A stretch of 64,000 nucleotides of DNA from Chryseobacterium indicum (lineage in GTDB: Bacteria > Bacteroidota > Bacteroidia > Flavobacteriales > Weeksellaceae), in contig NZ_JACSGT010000002.1 in assembly GCF_021504595.1 (NCBI RefSeq), forward strand, positions 558,001 to 622,000. Direction: 5' to 3'. The number at the start of each line of letters is the position of its first letter. The first letter of the stretch is position 1. Below are positions 19,449-29,752 of the stretch, one piece after another. The position numbers and the translations under genes were made by a program. The notes under the pieces are model-generated. The model was not told the DNA's origin and did not search any database. It saw nothing but the letters and a program-made list of their open reading frames with translations.

Positions 19449-19739
19449 ATGGACGAGCTATCAGAGGTTAAGTATTGCATCTGGTCTACACAATGGATAA
19501 AACCATACTTTCCAGAAATAGGAGATCAATATTTTACTATTGTAGAAGTTGAAGGTTCAGAATGGGTTCATGCTTGGTTTAAACTTTGGAAAGAGGAAAC
19601 CGGACTTACTTATTTTAGATCATTTATAAATGCATTCAAAGAATACAAAAAGAAGAATATCATTGTTATAAGAAAAATAAGGAGTGAGTCTCCAATATTT
19701 GAGTCAAATGGAATTTATTTTCCTTATCTGGAAAAATGA
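19449..19739 (+). CDS. Small hypothetical protein upstream of the Gabija-like genes, 96 aa
   Basis: The frame is open from 19338, but that part is inside repeat B. The ATG at 19449 (MDELSEVKYCIW) is the more likely start. The protein is rich in aromatics (VHAWFKLW, TYFRSF) and has no recognised domain. It overlaps the next small gene by ATGA, so the two are probably co-translated. They may be accessory to the defence genes that follow. Confidence 0.6.
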   Translation: MDELSEVKYCIWSTQWIKPYFPEIGDQYFTIVEVEGSEWVHAWFKLWKEETGLTYFRSFINAFKEYKKKNIIVIRKIRSESPIFESNGIYFPYLEK

Positions 19740-19918
19740 TCGTTGATTTATACTGCGACTGGGATAAAATTTACTCAAAGAAAAAACCCACTTTCTACAT
19801 TTTGTTTAGAAGGCTATATAAAAACTTTTCTGTAAACGAAAGCAGGCTTTTACGCTATACCAATAGACGAAAGAAAAAGAAAGTCTTTGAAAAGTTCTTA
19901 AAAAGAATGAAAAAGTAA
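19736..19918 (+). CDS. Small basic protein, 60 aa
   Basis: Its ATG overlaps the TGA of the preceding gene (ATGA). The C-terminal half is very Lys/Arg-rich (TNRRKKKKVFEKFLKRMKK), as in nucleic-acid-binding peptides. No family was recognised. Confidence 0.55.
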   Translation: MIVDLYCDWDKIYSKKKPTFYILFRRLYKNFSVNESRLLRYTNRRKKKKVFEKFLKRMKK

Positions 19919-19951
19919 ATTTTGCCATACCATAGACTGACTGATTAGTAT

Positions 19952-19959
19952 TATCTTTG
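19952..19959 (+). promoter_or_regulatory. Bacteroidetes-type -7 element ahead of gajA
   Basis: TATCTTTG fits the TAnnTTTG consensus of Bacteroidetes promoters and lies 18 bases before the ATG at 19978. No convincing -33 TTTG at the usual spacing was found. Confidence 0.5.
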
Positions 19960-19977
19960 AAAATACACTAATCACTT

Positions 19978-22017
19978 ATGAAAATAAAGCAAATACAAAT
20001 TAAGAATTTCAGATTACTAGATAATGCTACCGTCAATATAGAAGATGATTTAACTCTAATAGTAGGTAAGAATAATACCGGTAAAACTTCATTATTTGAA
20101 ATTATAAATATCTTCACCCAACAAACCCACGACATTTCGTTTGAAGATTTTTCTCAAAGCTCATACAAGACATTTAAAAGGCTTTATAAATTCTATAAAG
20201 AATACTATTTGACTGACATTAATGAGACAAGAAAGGAAAAGTCCGAAATATTAATATTAAAACGCATACCAAAAATAAAATTGATTATTCAATTTGAATA
20301 TGATATTGAAAAAGACTCTCTTATTAATCTAAGTGAATTTATTACGGATTTGGATGAAAGCAGAAATGATGCTACTGTTTTAATCAGTTATGAACCAAAA
20401 GAAAGCCTTAATTTATTTAAGTCATTTAATGGCGAAGATGGACTAATTCCTTGGTTAAAAGAAAATTTGAGATCATTTTATCAATTAAAATGCTATGCAA
20501 TTGATAAAGATTCTGAGTTCAGAAAAGAAATTGATATAAGTTTTAAAAACAAAATTAAGCAGATTGTTTCTTTTGAATCTATAAAAGCCTCGAGGAATTT
20601 AGATGATGTTGGAAAAGATAAAAGTAAAACATTGCAAACCGGATTTTCTGATTTTTATAAAGAAAGTAATAAAGAGGATAATTCTAATGTAGAAGATTTA
20701 GAGACTGTTCTAACTGATTTCTCAAGTAAATTAGATACAAAATATAAAGTAGTTTTAGATGATATTTTAAAAGAGATAAAAAATTTCGGTATAGAGCCTC
20801 ATGTTACGATCCCTCCAATTCTACTTAAATCGGAATTTAACTCTGAAACCATTTTAAAAAATAATATCAAATATTATTATGAAAACGGAGAAATACCATT
20901 GCCTGAAAATTATAATGGATTAGGCTATAGTAATTTAATTTTTTTAGTTCTTAAGGTGGTAAGCTTTATAGAAAAATTCAAGAAAACAAAGGCAGAAGAT
21001 AAAGCTGAGTTTCTAACCATTTTAATTGAAGAACCCGAAGCCCATTTACATCCACAAATGCAACAGGTCTTTATTAAACAAATTACAAAACTTATAAAAG
21101 AAACAAATATATCCGTTCAATTGATAATCAGTTCTCATTCTTCTCATATAATTGCTGAAGCAGGTATAGACATAGATAAAGGATTTGATAGAATAAGATA
21201 TTTCAATAAAATAGATAATGAAATTGAGATCAATGATTTTAACAACTTCAAACATAAAGATAACGATAAAGAAACCTTCAGGTTCTTAAAACAATATTTG
21301 AATTTGCACAAATGTGACATCTTTTTTGCAGATAAGGTAATAATGGTAGAAGGGGTTACAGAAAAGATGCTTTTGCCATTAATGATAGATAAAGTAGCAC
21401 CAAGTTTAAAGAATGAATACATTTCTATATTAGAAGTTGGTGGAGCATATACTCAAAAATTTAAAGAAATATTACATTTTATAAAAATAAAAACATTAGT
21501 CATCACAGATATTGATTCAGTTGATGTAACCAATAACGAAGAATGTAAAACTGACACAGATAATGCTGTCACTTGTAATTCAACATTGAAAGATTGGATT
21601 CCCAAAAAGACCACAATCTCAGAATTAAATGAATGTCTTAAAGAAGAAAAATTTGATGGTAGCTTGATTAGGGCTACCTATCAAATTAAAGAAAGTAATG
21701 AGAATCCTTATGTTGCAAGAAGTTTAGAAGAGGCAATAATCAATAAAAATTTAATTTTTTTCAAATCTGAATTTACAAAAGAGCAGATAACAAAGAAAAT
21801 CAAATCTTATTTCACTTTGATAAATCAACACTCTTCGGAAAATCTAGAAAATAAAACGTGTTGGGAACTAAGACCAAAAAGTTCTTCTGCAAAAACCAAC
21901 TTTACTTTTGATTTAATGACTTTTAGTGAAGAAGAAACAGGCTTAAAATGGGAAGTTCCTTTATACATAAAAGAAGGATTAGAATGGTTAGCAAACAATA
22001 ATACCCCTGAAATATGA
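19978..22017 (+). CDS. gajA: GajA-like OLD-family ATPase/TOPRIM endonuclease (Gabija)
   Basis: The N-terminal ABC-type ATPase has Walker A GKNNTGKT (residues 30-37), a signature-like NGLGYSNLIF near 308-317, and Walker B with the D-loop in LIEEPEAHLHPQ near 346-357. A TOPRIM nuclease follows: VIMVEGVTEK near 452-461 with the catalytic Glu, and VITDIDSVD near 507-515 with the acidic pair. In Gabija, GajA nicks DNA when nucleotide pools fall during phage infection and acts with GajB. It is somewhat longer (679 aa) than the B. cereus protein. The stop overlaps the start of the helicase gene by 4 bases, the standard gajA-gajB layout. Confidence 0.88.
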   Translation: MKIKQIQIKNFRLLDNATVNIEDDLTLIVGKNNTGKTSLFEIINIFTQQTHDISFEDFSQSSYKTFKRLYKFYKEYYLTDINETRKEKSEILILKRIPKIKLIIQFEYDIEKDSLINLSEFITDLDESRNDATVLISYEPKESLNLFKSFNGEDGLIPWLKENLRSFYQLKCYAIDKDSEFRKEIDISFKNKIKQIVSFESIKASRNLDDVGKDKSKTLQTGFSDFYKESNKEDNSNVEDLETVLTDFSSKLDTKYKVVLDDILKEIKNFGIEPHVTIPPILLKSEFNSETILKNNIKYYYENGEIPLPENYNGLGYSNLIFLVLKVVSFIEKFKKTKAEDKAEFLTILIEEPEAHLHPQMQQVFIKQITKLIKETNISVQLIISSHSSHIIAEAGIDIDKGFDRIRYFNKIDNEIEINDFNNFKHKDNDKETFRFLKQYLNLHKCDIFFADKVIMVEGVTEKMLLPLMIDKVAPSLKNEYISILEVGGAYTQKFKEILHFIKIKTLVITDIDSVDVTNNEECKTDTDNAVTCNSTLKDWIPKKTTISELNECLKEEKFDGSLIRATYQIKESNENPYVARSLEEAIINKNLIFFKSEFTKEQITKKIKSYFTLINQHSSENLENKTCWELRPKSSSAKTNFTFDLMTFSEEETGLKWEVPLYIKEGLEWLANNNTPEI

Positions 22018-23894
22018 GTGCGTTTGAACAAATAAAACAGCATATAGAAAACAAACAAAGTTTTGTTTTAGAAGCTGGTGCAGGCTCAGGTAAAACTTAC
22101 ACACTCATAGAAACACTTAATCACTTAATTGAGACAAAAGGAAACGAAATACAGAATAATAATCAAAAAATTATTTGTATTACCTATACCAATGTAGCGA
22201 AAAATGAAATTATAGAAAGATTAGAGCATAACCCAATCGTATTGGTTTCTACTATACACGAGTTTCTATGGGATTGTATAAAATCTTATCAGAAACAGTT
22301 AAAAATAGAACTCTGCAAATTGAATGAAGATAGATATGATGACGACATTGTAAACGGAAAGGATTCTAAATATTTGCCCAACTTAGCAGAAAGAATAGAT
22401 AAGGTAATTTCAGTATACTATAATGATACAGCATTTAGAGATTTTGAAACAGGGCAATTACATCATGATGATGTGATTACTCTATCAGAAATGATGTTTA
22501 AAAATAATACTCTGCTTACTACTATTTTAACTCAAAAGTATCCTTATATACTGGTAGATGAATATCAGGACACCGCAACAGAAACAGCATCTGCTCTTGT
22601 TGATTTTTTATTAGTGCGAAATCAAAATAAAATTGTTTTAGGGTTTTATGGAGACTCTTACCAAAAAATATATGATGCAGGAGTTGGTGATTTAGAAAAA
22701 TATTATACCGATGAAAATTCTAAAATACTACAATTAGTAAAAAAAGAAGAAAATTATCGTTCCTCAAAAGAAGTAGTAAGATTATTAAATAATTTTAGAA
22801 CTAACATAGAACAAACCCCACAAAAAGAAATAGAAGGAAGTGTGAAATTTGTTTATTGTAAATATAGAAAAATCAAAACCAAGATAAACAATAGAGGTAG
22901 AGAAGTAGAGGATGAAAAAAAATCTGAATATAATAGAGAGATTGACCAACAAAAAACTATCAACTATGATGCTGTAAAATCAAAATTAGAATCCACTGGT
23001 TGGAGTTTTGATGAAAATGTAAAAGATAAAATTCTACTATTGGTAAATAGTAGAGTTGCAAAAAATGCTGGATTTGGTAATTTGTATACGATTTTTAGTA
23101 AAAGATTTGGATTAAGCGTTAAGGAAAAATTCACAGACAGGAATCATCCCCTTATAAAAATTTTTACCGGGTATATTGATAAAAAAACTTCTCAAGAAAG
23201 AGAAGACGGTATAGAACATTTGATTAATTTTTGGAATCAAAAAAACTATAATCAAGCAATTCGTTTTTTGAAAAAGAATAGTAATTTAATTGATTGGAAA
23301 GATTTTAGTCATAAAGATAAACAACGTATTTCAATTATTTTAGACGAGCTAAGATCTTTACGATTAACCCAAACCATTGGTGAAATATTTGAGTTTATCA
23401 ATCGACATAAATTGATAAATATATCTGACAGCTTGAATAAGTTTTTAGAAAAAGCAACTAAAGATGTAAACACTCTTGAAATAGATGAGAAAGAAAAAAT
23501 CAAAAAGGAAATTGATTTATTTTCATCTTTTAAAGATATAAAATATGAAGAATTAATTAATTTCTTCAAGCATGTACAGAATAATTCTGTTTTTTCTACT
23601 AAACATGGCACTAAAGGAGCAGAGTATAGAAATGTTTTAACAGTAATTGATGACGACAGAGATTACAAAAATGAACCTGATAAATATAATTTCAAACTAT
23701 TTTTCGATGGAACAGACGATAATGAAGATAGAAAATTAAGAACGAGAAATCTTTTTTATGTGGAATGTTCAAGAGCAAAAGAAAACTTGGTTGTTTTAGC
23801 TTTGTCTGAAACGAATGATAATGCTTTAGCCAATCTTAAGGGATGGTTTGGACAAGGAAATGTTTTATCTATTGAAGAATTTATAAACTCATAA
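22014..23894 (+). CDS. gajB: GajB-like UvrD-family helicase (Gabija)
   Basis: SF1A helicase motifs appear in order: motif I GAGSGKT (residues 22-28), Ia ITYTNVAK, motif II VDEYQDT near 182-188, motif III GDSYQKIYD, motif IV NYRSSKEV near 246, motif V THGTKGAEY-like KHGTKGAEY near 532, and motif VI LFYVECSRAKE near 580. It is translationally coupled to gajA (ATGA overlap). In Gabija, GajB senses DNA ends or termini and stimulates the GajA nuclease. The central insertion between motifs IV and V is larger than in short GajB proteins. Confidence 0.88.
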   Translation: MSAFEQIKQHIENKQSFVLEAGAGSGKTYTLIETLNHLIETKGNEIQNNNQKIICITYTNVAKNEIIERLEHNPIVLVSTIHEFLWDCIKSYQKQLKIELCKLNEDRYDDDIVNGKDSKYLPNLAERIDKVISVYYNDTAFRDFETGQLHHDDVITLSEMMFKNNTLLTTILTQKYPYILVDEYQDTATETASALVDFLLVRNQNKIVLGFYGDSYQKIYDAGVGDLEKYYTDENSKILQLVKKEENYRSSKEVVRLLNNFRTNIEQTPQKEIEGSVKFVYCKYRKIKTKINNRGREVEDEKKSEYNREIDQQKTINYDAVKSKLESTGWSFDENVKDKILLLVNSRVAKNAGFGNLYTIFSKRFGLSVKEKFTDRNHPLIKIFTGYIDKKTSQEREDGIEHLINFWNQKNYNQAIRFLKKNSNLIDWKDFSHKDKQRISIILDELRSLRLTQTIGEIFEFINRHKLINISDSLNKFLEKATKDVNTLEIDEKEKIKKEIDLFSSFKDIKYEELINFFKHVQNNSVFSTKHGTKGAEYRNVLTVIDDDRDYKNEPDKYNFKLFFDGTDDNEDRKLRTRNLFYVECSRAKENLVVLALSETNDNALANLKGWFGQGNVLSIEEFINS

Positions 23895-23969
23895 TATTTG
23901 GTCAGCCATTATTCAACATACGCTTAAATCCCAATAATCATTCAATAATATATTTCAATAAAACAAATA

Positions 23970-26900
23970 ATGACCACATATAGAGATAAGCAGAAAAGAG
24001 CTCACTTTGAATCATTTGCAAATAAAATTTACACTGGCATACGTGAAATCAAACCCGAATATGCTGAAAAAAGAGCTATTTGGGAATTGTTTCAAAATGC
24101 TTTAGATACTGTTGAAAAGGATGGTAAAATAGAAATAATAAAATCAGATCGAGGTTTTATTTTTAAACATAATGGCAGACCATTTTCAGATTTAGAATTC
24201 GGAGGATTAATAAAACAGTTTAGTGTTGGTAAAGCTTATGGTGATAATAAAGATAAAATAGGACAATACGGTACTGGTTTCATTAGTACACACGTATATG
24301 GAAAAACAATTGAAGTTAATACTTCTATTCAATTGGATGATAATAGGTATAAAATTCTTAAAGATTTTCAATTAGATAGGGATGCGTCTACTCCAGAAAT
24401 CCTAACGGACAAATTAATAGAACAGGATGACTTTTTGGAAGAGTTAATTGACTTAAACCAAGAATCAGTTGAAACACCATTACCTTTTACATCATTTGAA
24501 TACATAGCAAATAAAAGGAATCAAATTCGTATTGCAAATATGATTGGTTATATAGAGTCTATAATACCATATATATTTTGTTTTAATAATAAGCTCAAAA
24601 GTGTTCTAATAATTGATGAAAAAAGAAAGGATTTTTTTGAAAGAGGAGAAACCAAGCAAGACCATATTGAAATATCTAAAAACAACGAATCTTTTTATAT
24701 CCCATTTCTTCAAAATGATCAAAAAGACATCAAAATTATATTAGGATCAAAAAAGATAGATTTAACCCATGCTCCTAAGTTATTTTTACATTACCCATTA
24801 ATGGAAACAACAGATAATGGTCATAATTTTATAATTCACGCTAATGATTTTAAACCGAATAAAGAAAGAGATTTTTTGCATAAAGCAAAAGATAATATTG
24901 AAATTCTATCAGATGTAGAAACTAATGAAATGCTTTTAAAAACAGCTTTCGAATTAGTTAGCCTTAAGGTAAAAAGTGATGAAGAATTAGATTTTTGGGA
25001 AATATGTAAAATTAAATTTACAGAAGAAGACTCTAATTTTGAGAAAGAACTAAAAGAATCTTTCATAAATGAAATAAAAATTCTTAATCGCCTTTTGATA
25101 GAAGATCAGTTTTATTCCATAGATTCATTTCAGTATTTTGACCTATCTCTTTTAGAAAAAGACAATGAAATTGTAAAATCAATTTACTCTTTAGTCAGCC
25201 AGTTTAGGATATTACCACACTTCGATTTGTATTGTGAAATAAGTAAATATATAAATAATTGGAATATTCATATTGGTGAAAATTTTAAATTATTAACATT
25301 AGAAGACATTGGCAAAATAGTAGCAGAAGAAAGCGGACTAAATTATTTTTATATTCAAGATAAAAAAGCTTACAAACAATTTATAAAAGAAATATCATCT
25401 AATATTTCATTATTAAACAGCTTGGCTTTGATTCCTAATATTCATGGCTGTTTCATGAACCTTGAACAATTAGTGAAATGGAATAAAATAGAAAATGAAT
25501 TAATTGATGTTATAAAAAATATCAATTATTCTATAAGTAAAAAATACCTGCATCAAGATTTCTATTTTATAGAAAATATCACTGATTATAATCGTGAAAA
25601 ATTCAAAGACGACTTTTCTAAATTCTGTAATCAACTTAATGATGATTTTGCAAAAAATGAAGAAAAATCATCACTGACTTGGACAAGAATTCTAATGTTA
25701 AATCAATATCTCTACAATTTTATTTCTTTAAATAAGAACACAAATATTAATATCCAATTAGCCGATTTTTATTTAAGGGTTTTTGACCTCAAACCTCAAA
25801 TGCAAAAAATTGAAAACCCAACTATAGACACTAATTTTCAACCTGTTTTTAAACTTTTAGCTAATTTATATTTCAATAGTATAAAAAATAAAAGTATTGT
25901 AGATAATTTAAAAGATATTCAATCTGTAATTTCTATAATGTTTGAAAATACAAACTTAAAAGATGAACTCCTCCATAAATTACCTTGTATACCCAATCAA
26001 AATTTGAAATTAAGAGTCCAGTCAGAATTAAAAAGAGATGATGTAAAAGATTTAGAATTTAAACAAAAATATGTTGAAATAACAACTAAAAACATCTTTG
26101 AAGGGCTCGCATACAAAGGCTTCGAGAAATTCCTACAACATAGTGGAAATGTAACCGGAATAGAATTAGGAGAATTTATTGAACTTGCATTACATCCTGA
26201 AAAACGTTTTATCCCAGTAAAGGATCTCAATAATGGAGTCATTGACAAAATAATTTTATTAATTGAAAAAATATCCGAAAGACCAAATACTTGGGGGCAA
26301 TGGTTACAAAACATAAACAGGGTAAAAGAAGAAATTTTAATGCATAAATTTCAAAACGAGAAAACACGTTCTAGTTTGTTTTCGATCTTAACTAAGGATG
26401 AAGCTACAATTGAGTTATTAGGCGATTTAGCTAAAATTGACAATTTAAAAGATTTAGTTGAAAAAGGTAAAGAAAAACAAAGAGAGGATAATCGCAAAAA
26501 CAGTCATTTGAATTATATTAACTTTATAGGTCTGACGATTCAAGACTTAATTCAAAAACAGCTAGATAAAGAATTGGCAGATACTATTGCTATCAAAAAA
26601 TCAGAAGATACTGACTTAATAAATAAGGAAGAACAAAATGGACAAGACTTCATAATCTATAAAAACAATAAACCAATTTACTTTATAGAAGTAAAATCAA
26701 AATGGGATGAAAATGGACGTTTTGCATTAAGTAAAAATCAAACTGAAAAATGTGCGATTGAAAAAAACAGATACGCTGTTATATCCGTAAATGTTGACAG
26801 ATATAAGAGAAAACATCAGATAAATAATGAATTTAATATACAATTCAACGATTTAAATGAATTCATTAATGTAAATGATAATCTTGGGAGTTATTTTGAG

Positions 26901-27053
26901 AATTTGGTTAAAGAAAACCTTATAAAATCAGAGACTAATGACCCAAAGTTAATAGAATATAGAGGTAGTATTCCTCAAACTATAATTGACACTGAAGGAA
27001 AAAAATTCAACGAGTTTGTTTTAAAGTTGATTGAGTTAATGAAAATAATTTAA
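23970..27053 (+). CDS. GHKL (Hsp90-like) ATPase fused to DUF3883/PD-(D/E)XK-type nuclease domain, 1027 aa
   Basis: The N-terminus has the Bergerat fold: N-box WELFQNALD (E39, N43, D46), a G1-like KHNGRPFSD near 70-78, and G2 GQYGTGF near 96-102. These match sacsin/Hsp90-like ATP-binding domains of defence genes. The middle 600 residues are helical and unrecognised. Near 890-912 an ordered QDFIIYKNNKPIYFIEVKSK gives D, E and K spaced as in PD-(D/E)XK nucleases and DUF3883 domains. It begins 75 bases after gajB on the same strand, with similar composition. It may be a third component of an extended Gabija locus or a separate defence gene. Confidence 0.75.
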   Translation: MTTYRDKQKRAHFESFANKIYTGIREIKPEYAEKRAIWELFQNALDTVEKDGKIEIIKSDRGFIFKHNGRPFSDLEFGGLIKQFSVGKAYGDNKDKIGQYGTGFISTHVYGKTIEVNTSIQLDDNRYKILKDFQLDRDASTPEILTDKLIEQDDFLEELIDLNQESVETPLPFTSFEYIANKRNQIRIANMIGYIESIIPYIFCFNNKLKSVLIIDEKRKDFFERGETKQDHIEISKNNESFYIPFLQNDQKDIKIILGSKKIDLTHAPKLFLHYPLMETTDNGHNFIIHANDFKPNKERDFLHKAKDNIEILSDVETNEMLLKTAFELVSLKVKSDEELDFWEICKIKFTEEDSNFEKELKESFINEIKILNRLLIEDQFYSIDSFQYFDLSLLEKDNEIVKSIYSLVSQFRILPHFDLYCEISKYINNWNIHIGENFKLLTLEDIGKIVAEESGLNYFYIQDKKAYKQFIKEISSNISLLNSLALIPNIHGCFMNLEQLVKWNKIENELIDVIKNINYSISKKYLHQDFYFIENITDYNREKFKDDFSKFCNQLNDDFAKNEEKSSLTWTRILMLNQYLYNFISLNKNTNINIQLADFYLRVFDLKPQMQKIENPTIDTNFQPVFKLLANLYFNSIKNKSIVDNLKDIQSVISIMFENTNLKDELLHKLPCIPNQNLKLRVQSELKRDDVKDLEFKQKYVEITTKNIFEGLAYKGFEKFLQHSGNVTGIELGEFIELALHPEKRFIPVKDLNNGVIDKIILLIEKISERPNTWGQWLQNINRVKEEILMHKFQNEKTRSSLFSILTKDEATIELLGDLAKIDNLKDLVEKGKEKQREDNRKNSHLNYINFIGLTIQDLIQKQLDKELADTIAIKKSEDTDLINKEEQNGQDFIIYKNNKPIYFIEVKSKWDENGRFALSKNQTEKCAIEKNRYAVISVNVDRYKRKHQINNEFNIQFNDLNEFINVNDNLGSYFENLVKENLIKSETNDPKLIEYRGSIPQTIIDTEGKKFNEFVLKLIELMKII

Positions 27054-27191
27054 TCAAATTCTTCCGAAAATAACAAGCATAGTCACTAATAAGTTTTATA
27101 GAAAAGCAAGTTAAGTGTTAAACTAAACATTTGTACTTAGATTTTCACTCCTTTACAAAAACCCATCAAAGCATCGCATAATATCCTATTT

Positions 27192-28145
27192 ATGAAAAAA
27201 ATCGACCCTAAAAATAAAACCTGTATTTATCTTGATCAGTTTGTAATTAGTGATATTATTGAAGGTGTTAATCCTATTTGGACGGAAATAAAAAACTTAC
27301 TTGAATCCAATTATAATTTAGGGAAAATTTATTGTCCATTATGTCCCGAACATATATTAGAAACCGTTAGAAAAGACTTTAAATCTGCAGAAATTCATGA
27401 TAATTATTTAAGAAGCATTTCCGATGGTTATCTTTTAAAGTCTGAACCATTTCTAACTGCCCAATTAATATCATCTTTAATAAGAAAGAATAAAAAAACA
27501 ATTAATACATTTTTGACAAAAGCAAAATTTAATGACTTGAAAGACTTTTATGAAGATATTAATAAACATCATGATAAATTCAGTGATGGAATAACGACAA
27601 ATCTTTCTGATCAAAATAATTTCAGAAAAATAGTATCAAATAAAATAGACAAGAAAACTGAAATCCAATTTATCGAAGTAATAAAGCAAAATGAAATTAA
27701 TAATTTCAAGAACAGATTAAAAGAATATCTGGACATTAAAGCAATTAGAATTAGAGCTGATAAATTTGGGGAGATGGAGGTTCCGAATTGGATTGATCAA
27801 CTTCTATATCAGCTAACTTACAAGCACAAGTTTAAAAAAAAGGAACTAGAATTACTCCTGTTAGAATTAGAAAAAAATGGATTTTCAAGAATACCAACAC
27901 TAAACACAAAATTTTCAATTGGTGCTCACTTAGCAGTAAAAGGTAAGCAAGAAAAATCAGGTGACCATATTGATATAATGAGAATCTCAAGTTATTTATT
28001 CTCTACTGATATTTTCTTTACTGATAAGAAGAGAAAACATGAAATTTGCGAACTAAGAATTGATAAAAAATATAATACAATAGTATTTTCAGGTGTTCAA
28101 AATGATTTAGAAGAATTTATTAATATTTTAAAAAAAATGCAATAA
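27192..28145 (+). CDS. PIN-like domain protein, 317 aa
   Basis: It starts with CIYLDQFVISDI, the first acidic strand of PIN-like nucleases. It ends with DHIDIMRISSYL and DIFFTDKKRK, the DHxD and TDK strands seen in the long PIN-like proteins of defence islands. The middle is helical and charged. It lies 138 bases after the GHKL protein on the same strand and before the IS4 copy. An RNase role in abortive infection is possible. Confidence 0.65.
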   Translation: MKKIDPKNKTCIYLDQFVISDIIEGVNPIWTEIKNLLESNYNLGKIYCPLCPEHILETVRKDFKSAEIHDNYLRSISDGYLLKSEPFLTAQLISSLIRKNKKTINTFLTKAKFNDLKDFYEDINKHHDKFSDGITTNLSDQNNFRKIVSNKIDKKTEIQFIEVIKQNEINNFKNRLKEYLDIKAIRIRADKFGEMEVPNWIDQLLYQLTYKHKFKKKELELLLLELEKNGFSRIPTLNTKFSIGAHLAVKGKQEKSGDHIDIMRISSYLFSTDIFFTDKKRKHEICELRIDKKYNTIVFSGVQNDLEEFINILKKMQ

Positions 28146-28209
28146 AAAACCTTATACAAGCTCTATAAAATTATGTCGGATTATTCATTAACACAACACT
28201 ATATTCTAT

Positions 28210-28220
28210 AAAAGGTAGTT
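28210..28220. repeat. IS4 target-site duplication, left copy
   Basis: AAAAGGTAGTT, repeated exactly at 29434-29444. Eleven bases is within the usual range for IS4-family elements. Confidence 0.85.
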
Positions 28221-29433
28221 TAGTACATGACAAAAGTTTCAAAATATTGAAAATCAACAAGATAAAATGTTTAATATTTGTTTAAATGACTGATATTTAG
28301 TAAATTAGAAGATGTTTCTCAGGCATTCAACTAAGTATACCAATACCAGTCAAGATTATAAAATTATAGAATTAGATTCAGTTTTAGAGCATAATTTTGA
28401 AACAAAAATCAATAAAGCCCGATTGAAATTTATTTCACTTTTGATTTTAGCTTTATGTAAAGTAAAAACAGTTAATTATCTGTCTTTGGCTAATGCTTTT
28501 GACAGTAATGCCACAGCGGAAAGTTCCTTCCGGAGAATACAAAGGTTTATGGCAAATTTTGATTTGCCCATGAAGTTGATTTCCGGTTTTATATTTAATA
28601 TTTTGCCTGAAAAGGAAAATCTGGTTTTGGTGCTGGATCGTACTAACTGGAAGTTTGGAAGTTCCAATATCAATATCCTGATGCTTGGAATCTGCTATAA
28701 AAATATTGCTATTCCAATCATGTTCAGAACATTAGATAAAAGAGGTAATTCTGATACCACAGAAAGAATAGAATTAATAAGACAGTTCATCACCTGGTTT
28801 GGCAGGGATTGTATTAATTGCTTACTGGCGGACAGAGAATTTGTAGGGCATCACTGGCTGGAGTTTTTAAACAAAAACAACATAAGGTATTATATTCGGC
28901 TAAGGAAAAACTTCAAGGTATTTTGCTTTGATAGAAATCAGGAAAAACCTGTGTTTTGGCTGTTTAACAAATTAAAGAAAGGCGAGTTTTATCATCATCC
29001 GAAAATAGTGAAAATCAACGATGTTCTATGCTATGTATCTGGTGTGAAGGGGTTTGACAAAGAGGGTAAATTAGATACTTTAATTCTGGTTTCCTTTAAT
29101 AAACCAGAAGAATCTTGGGAGTATTATAAAAAAAGATGGCAGATAGAAACTCTTTTTAAAGCTTTTAAAAGCAGCGGATTTAATATTGAAAGCACACATG
29201 TGACTGACCAGAAGAGATTAGAAAAATTATTTATGATCGTAATGATAGCCTTAGTTTGGTGTTACAAGATTGGTGATTTTGTAGATCAGAATATTAAAGC
29301 CATAAAAATAAAAAAACACCAAAGAAAAGCCTTAAGTGTTTTTAAATATGGGTTAAATCATCTCAACAACATACTTATGAATAGGTTAAATAAAATGAAT
29401 ATCAATGTATTACAATTTTTGTCATGTACTTAG
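28221..29433 (+). mobile_element. IS4-family insertion sequence, copy 2, complete (about 1213 bp)
   Basis: The terminal inverted repeats AGTACATGACAAAA are read at 28222 and, complemented, near 29417-29430. The 11-bp direct repeat AAAAGGTAGTT flanks both ends. Bases 28221-29007 are the same as the partial copy at 1-787. It lies just downstream of the PIN-like gene and breaks no recognisable gene. Confidence 0.92.
28312..29433 (+). CDS. IS4-family transposase, 373 aa
   Basis: Catalytic Asp residues are in LVLDRTNW and LLADREFVG. The IS4 signature Y-x2-R-x3-E-x6-K appears as YKKRWQIETLFKAFK near residues 273-287. The first 110 residues hold an IS4 N-terminal region (SLANAFDSNATAESSFRRIQ). The stop codon lies at the IS right end. 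Confidence 0.93.
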   Translation: MFLRHSTKYTNTSQDYKIIELDSVLEHNFETKINKARLKFISLLILALCKVKTVNYLSLANAFDSNATAESSFRRIQRFMANFDLPMKLISGFIFNILPEKENLVLVLDRTNWKFGSSNINILMLGICYKNIAIPIMFRTLDKRGNSDTTERIELIRQFITWFGRDCINCLLADREFVGHHWLEFLNKNNIRYYIRLRKNFKVFCFDRNQEKPVFWLFNKLKKGEFYHHPKIVKINDVLCYVSGVKGFDKEGKLDTLILVSFNKPEESWEYYKKRWQIETLFKAFKSSGFNIESTHVTDQKRLEKLFMIVMIALVWCYKIGDFVDQNIKAIKIKKHQRKALSVFKYGLNHLNNILMNRLNKMNINVLQFLSCT

Positions 29434-29444
29434 AAAAGGTAGTT
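29434..29444. repeat. IS4 target-site duplication, right copy
   Basis: AAAAGGTAGTT, the partner of 28210-28220. Confidence 0.85.
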
Positions 29445-29604
29445 AAATAGAAAAACATGTCCCACTTGTGGATACTTCCGATTGTTGAACCAAATAAAAA
29501 TCTTGACCCCTTGCTGGGCTCAAAACAGGCTTTTATTTAATGATGTCATTCCTCTGTAATTCTTTCATAGAAAAACTTTCCGTTTTTATTTACCCCAATT
29601 TGGC

Positions 29605-29752
29605 ACGTCATGGTTCGATATGATATCCAAAAAAGGCTCAAAAATAATCACCAATATCGAACCGCTTTTTTATTTTGTATCTGTTTGAAAAACAAGCTAT
29701 TACAAACGAAAAAACCGCCAAATTGACGGTTTTGTAAGTTGTGCTCCTCCTG
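29605..29752. repeat. Direct repeat B, copy 2, next to the tRNA fragment
   Basis: Same 150-base unit as 19262-19412. Read on the minus strand it follows the tRNA-Asn 3' end with a stem AAAACCGTCAA/TTGGCGGTTTT and T run, so it looks like the natural terminator and 3' flank of a tRNA-Asn gene. The 704-base gap 29445-30148 holds this repeat, the tRNA fragment and an AT-rich leader of the integrase, and nothing else recognisable. Confidence 0.85.
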
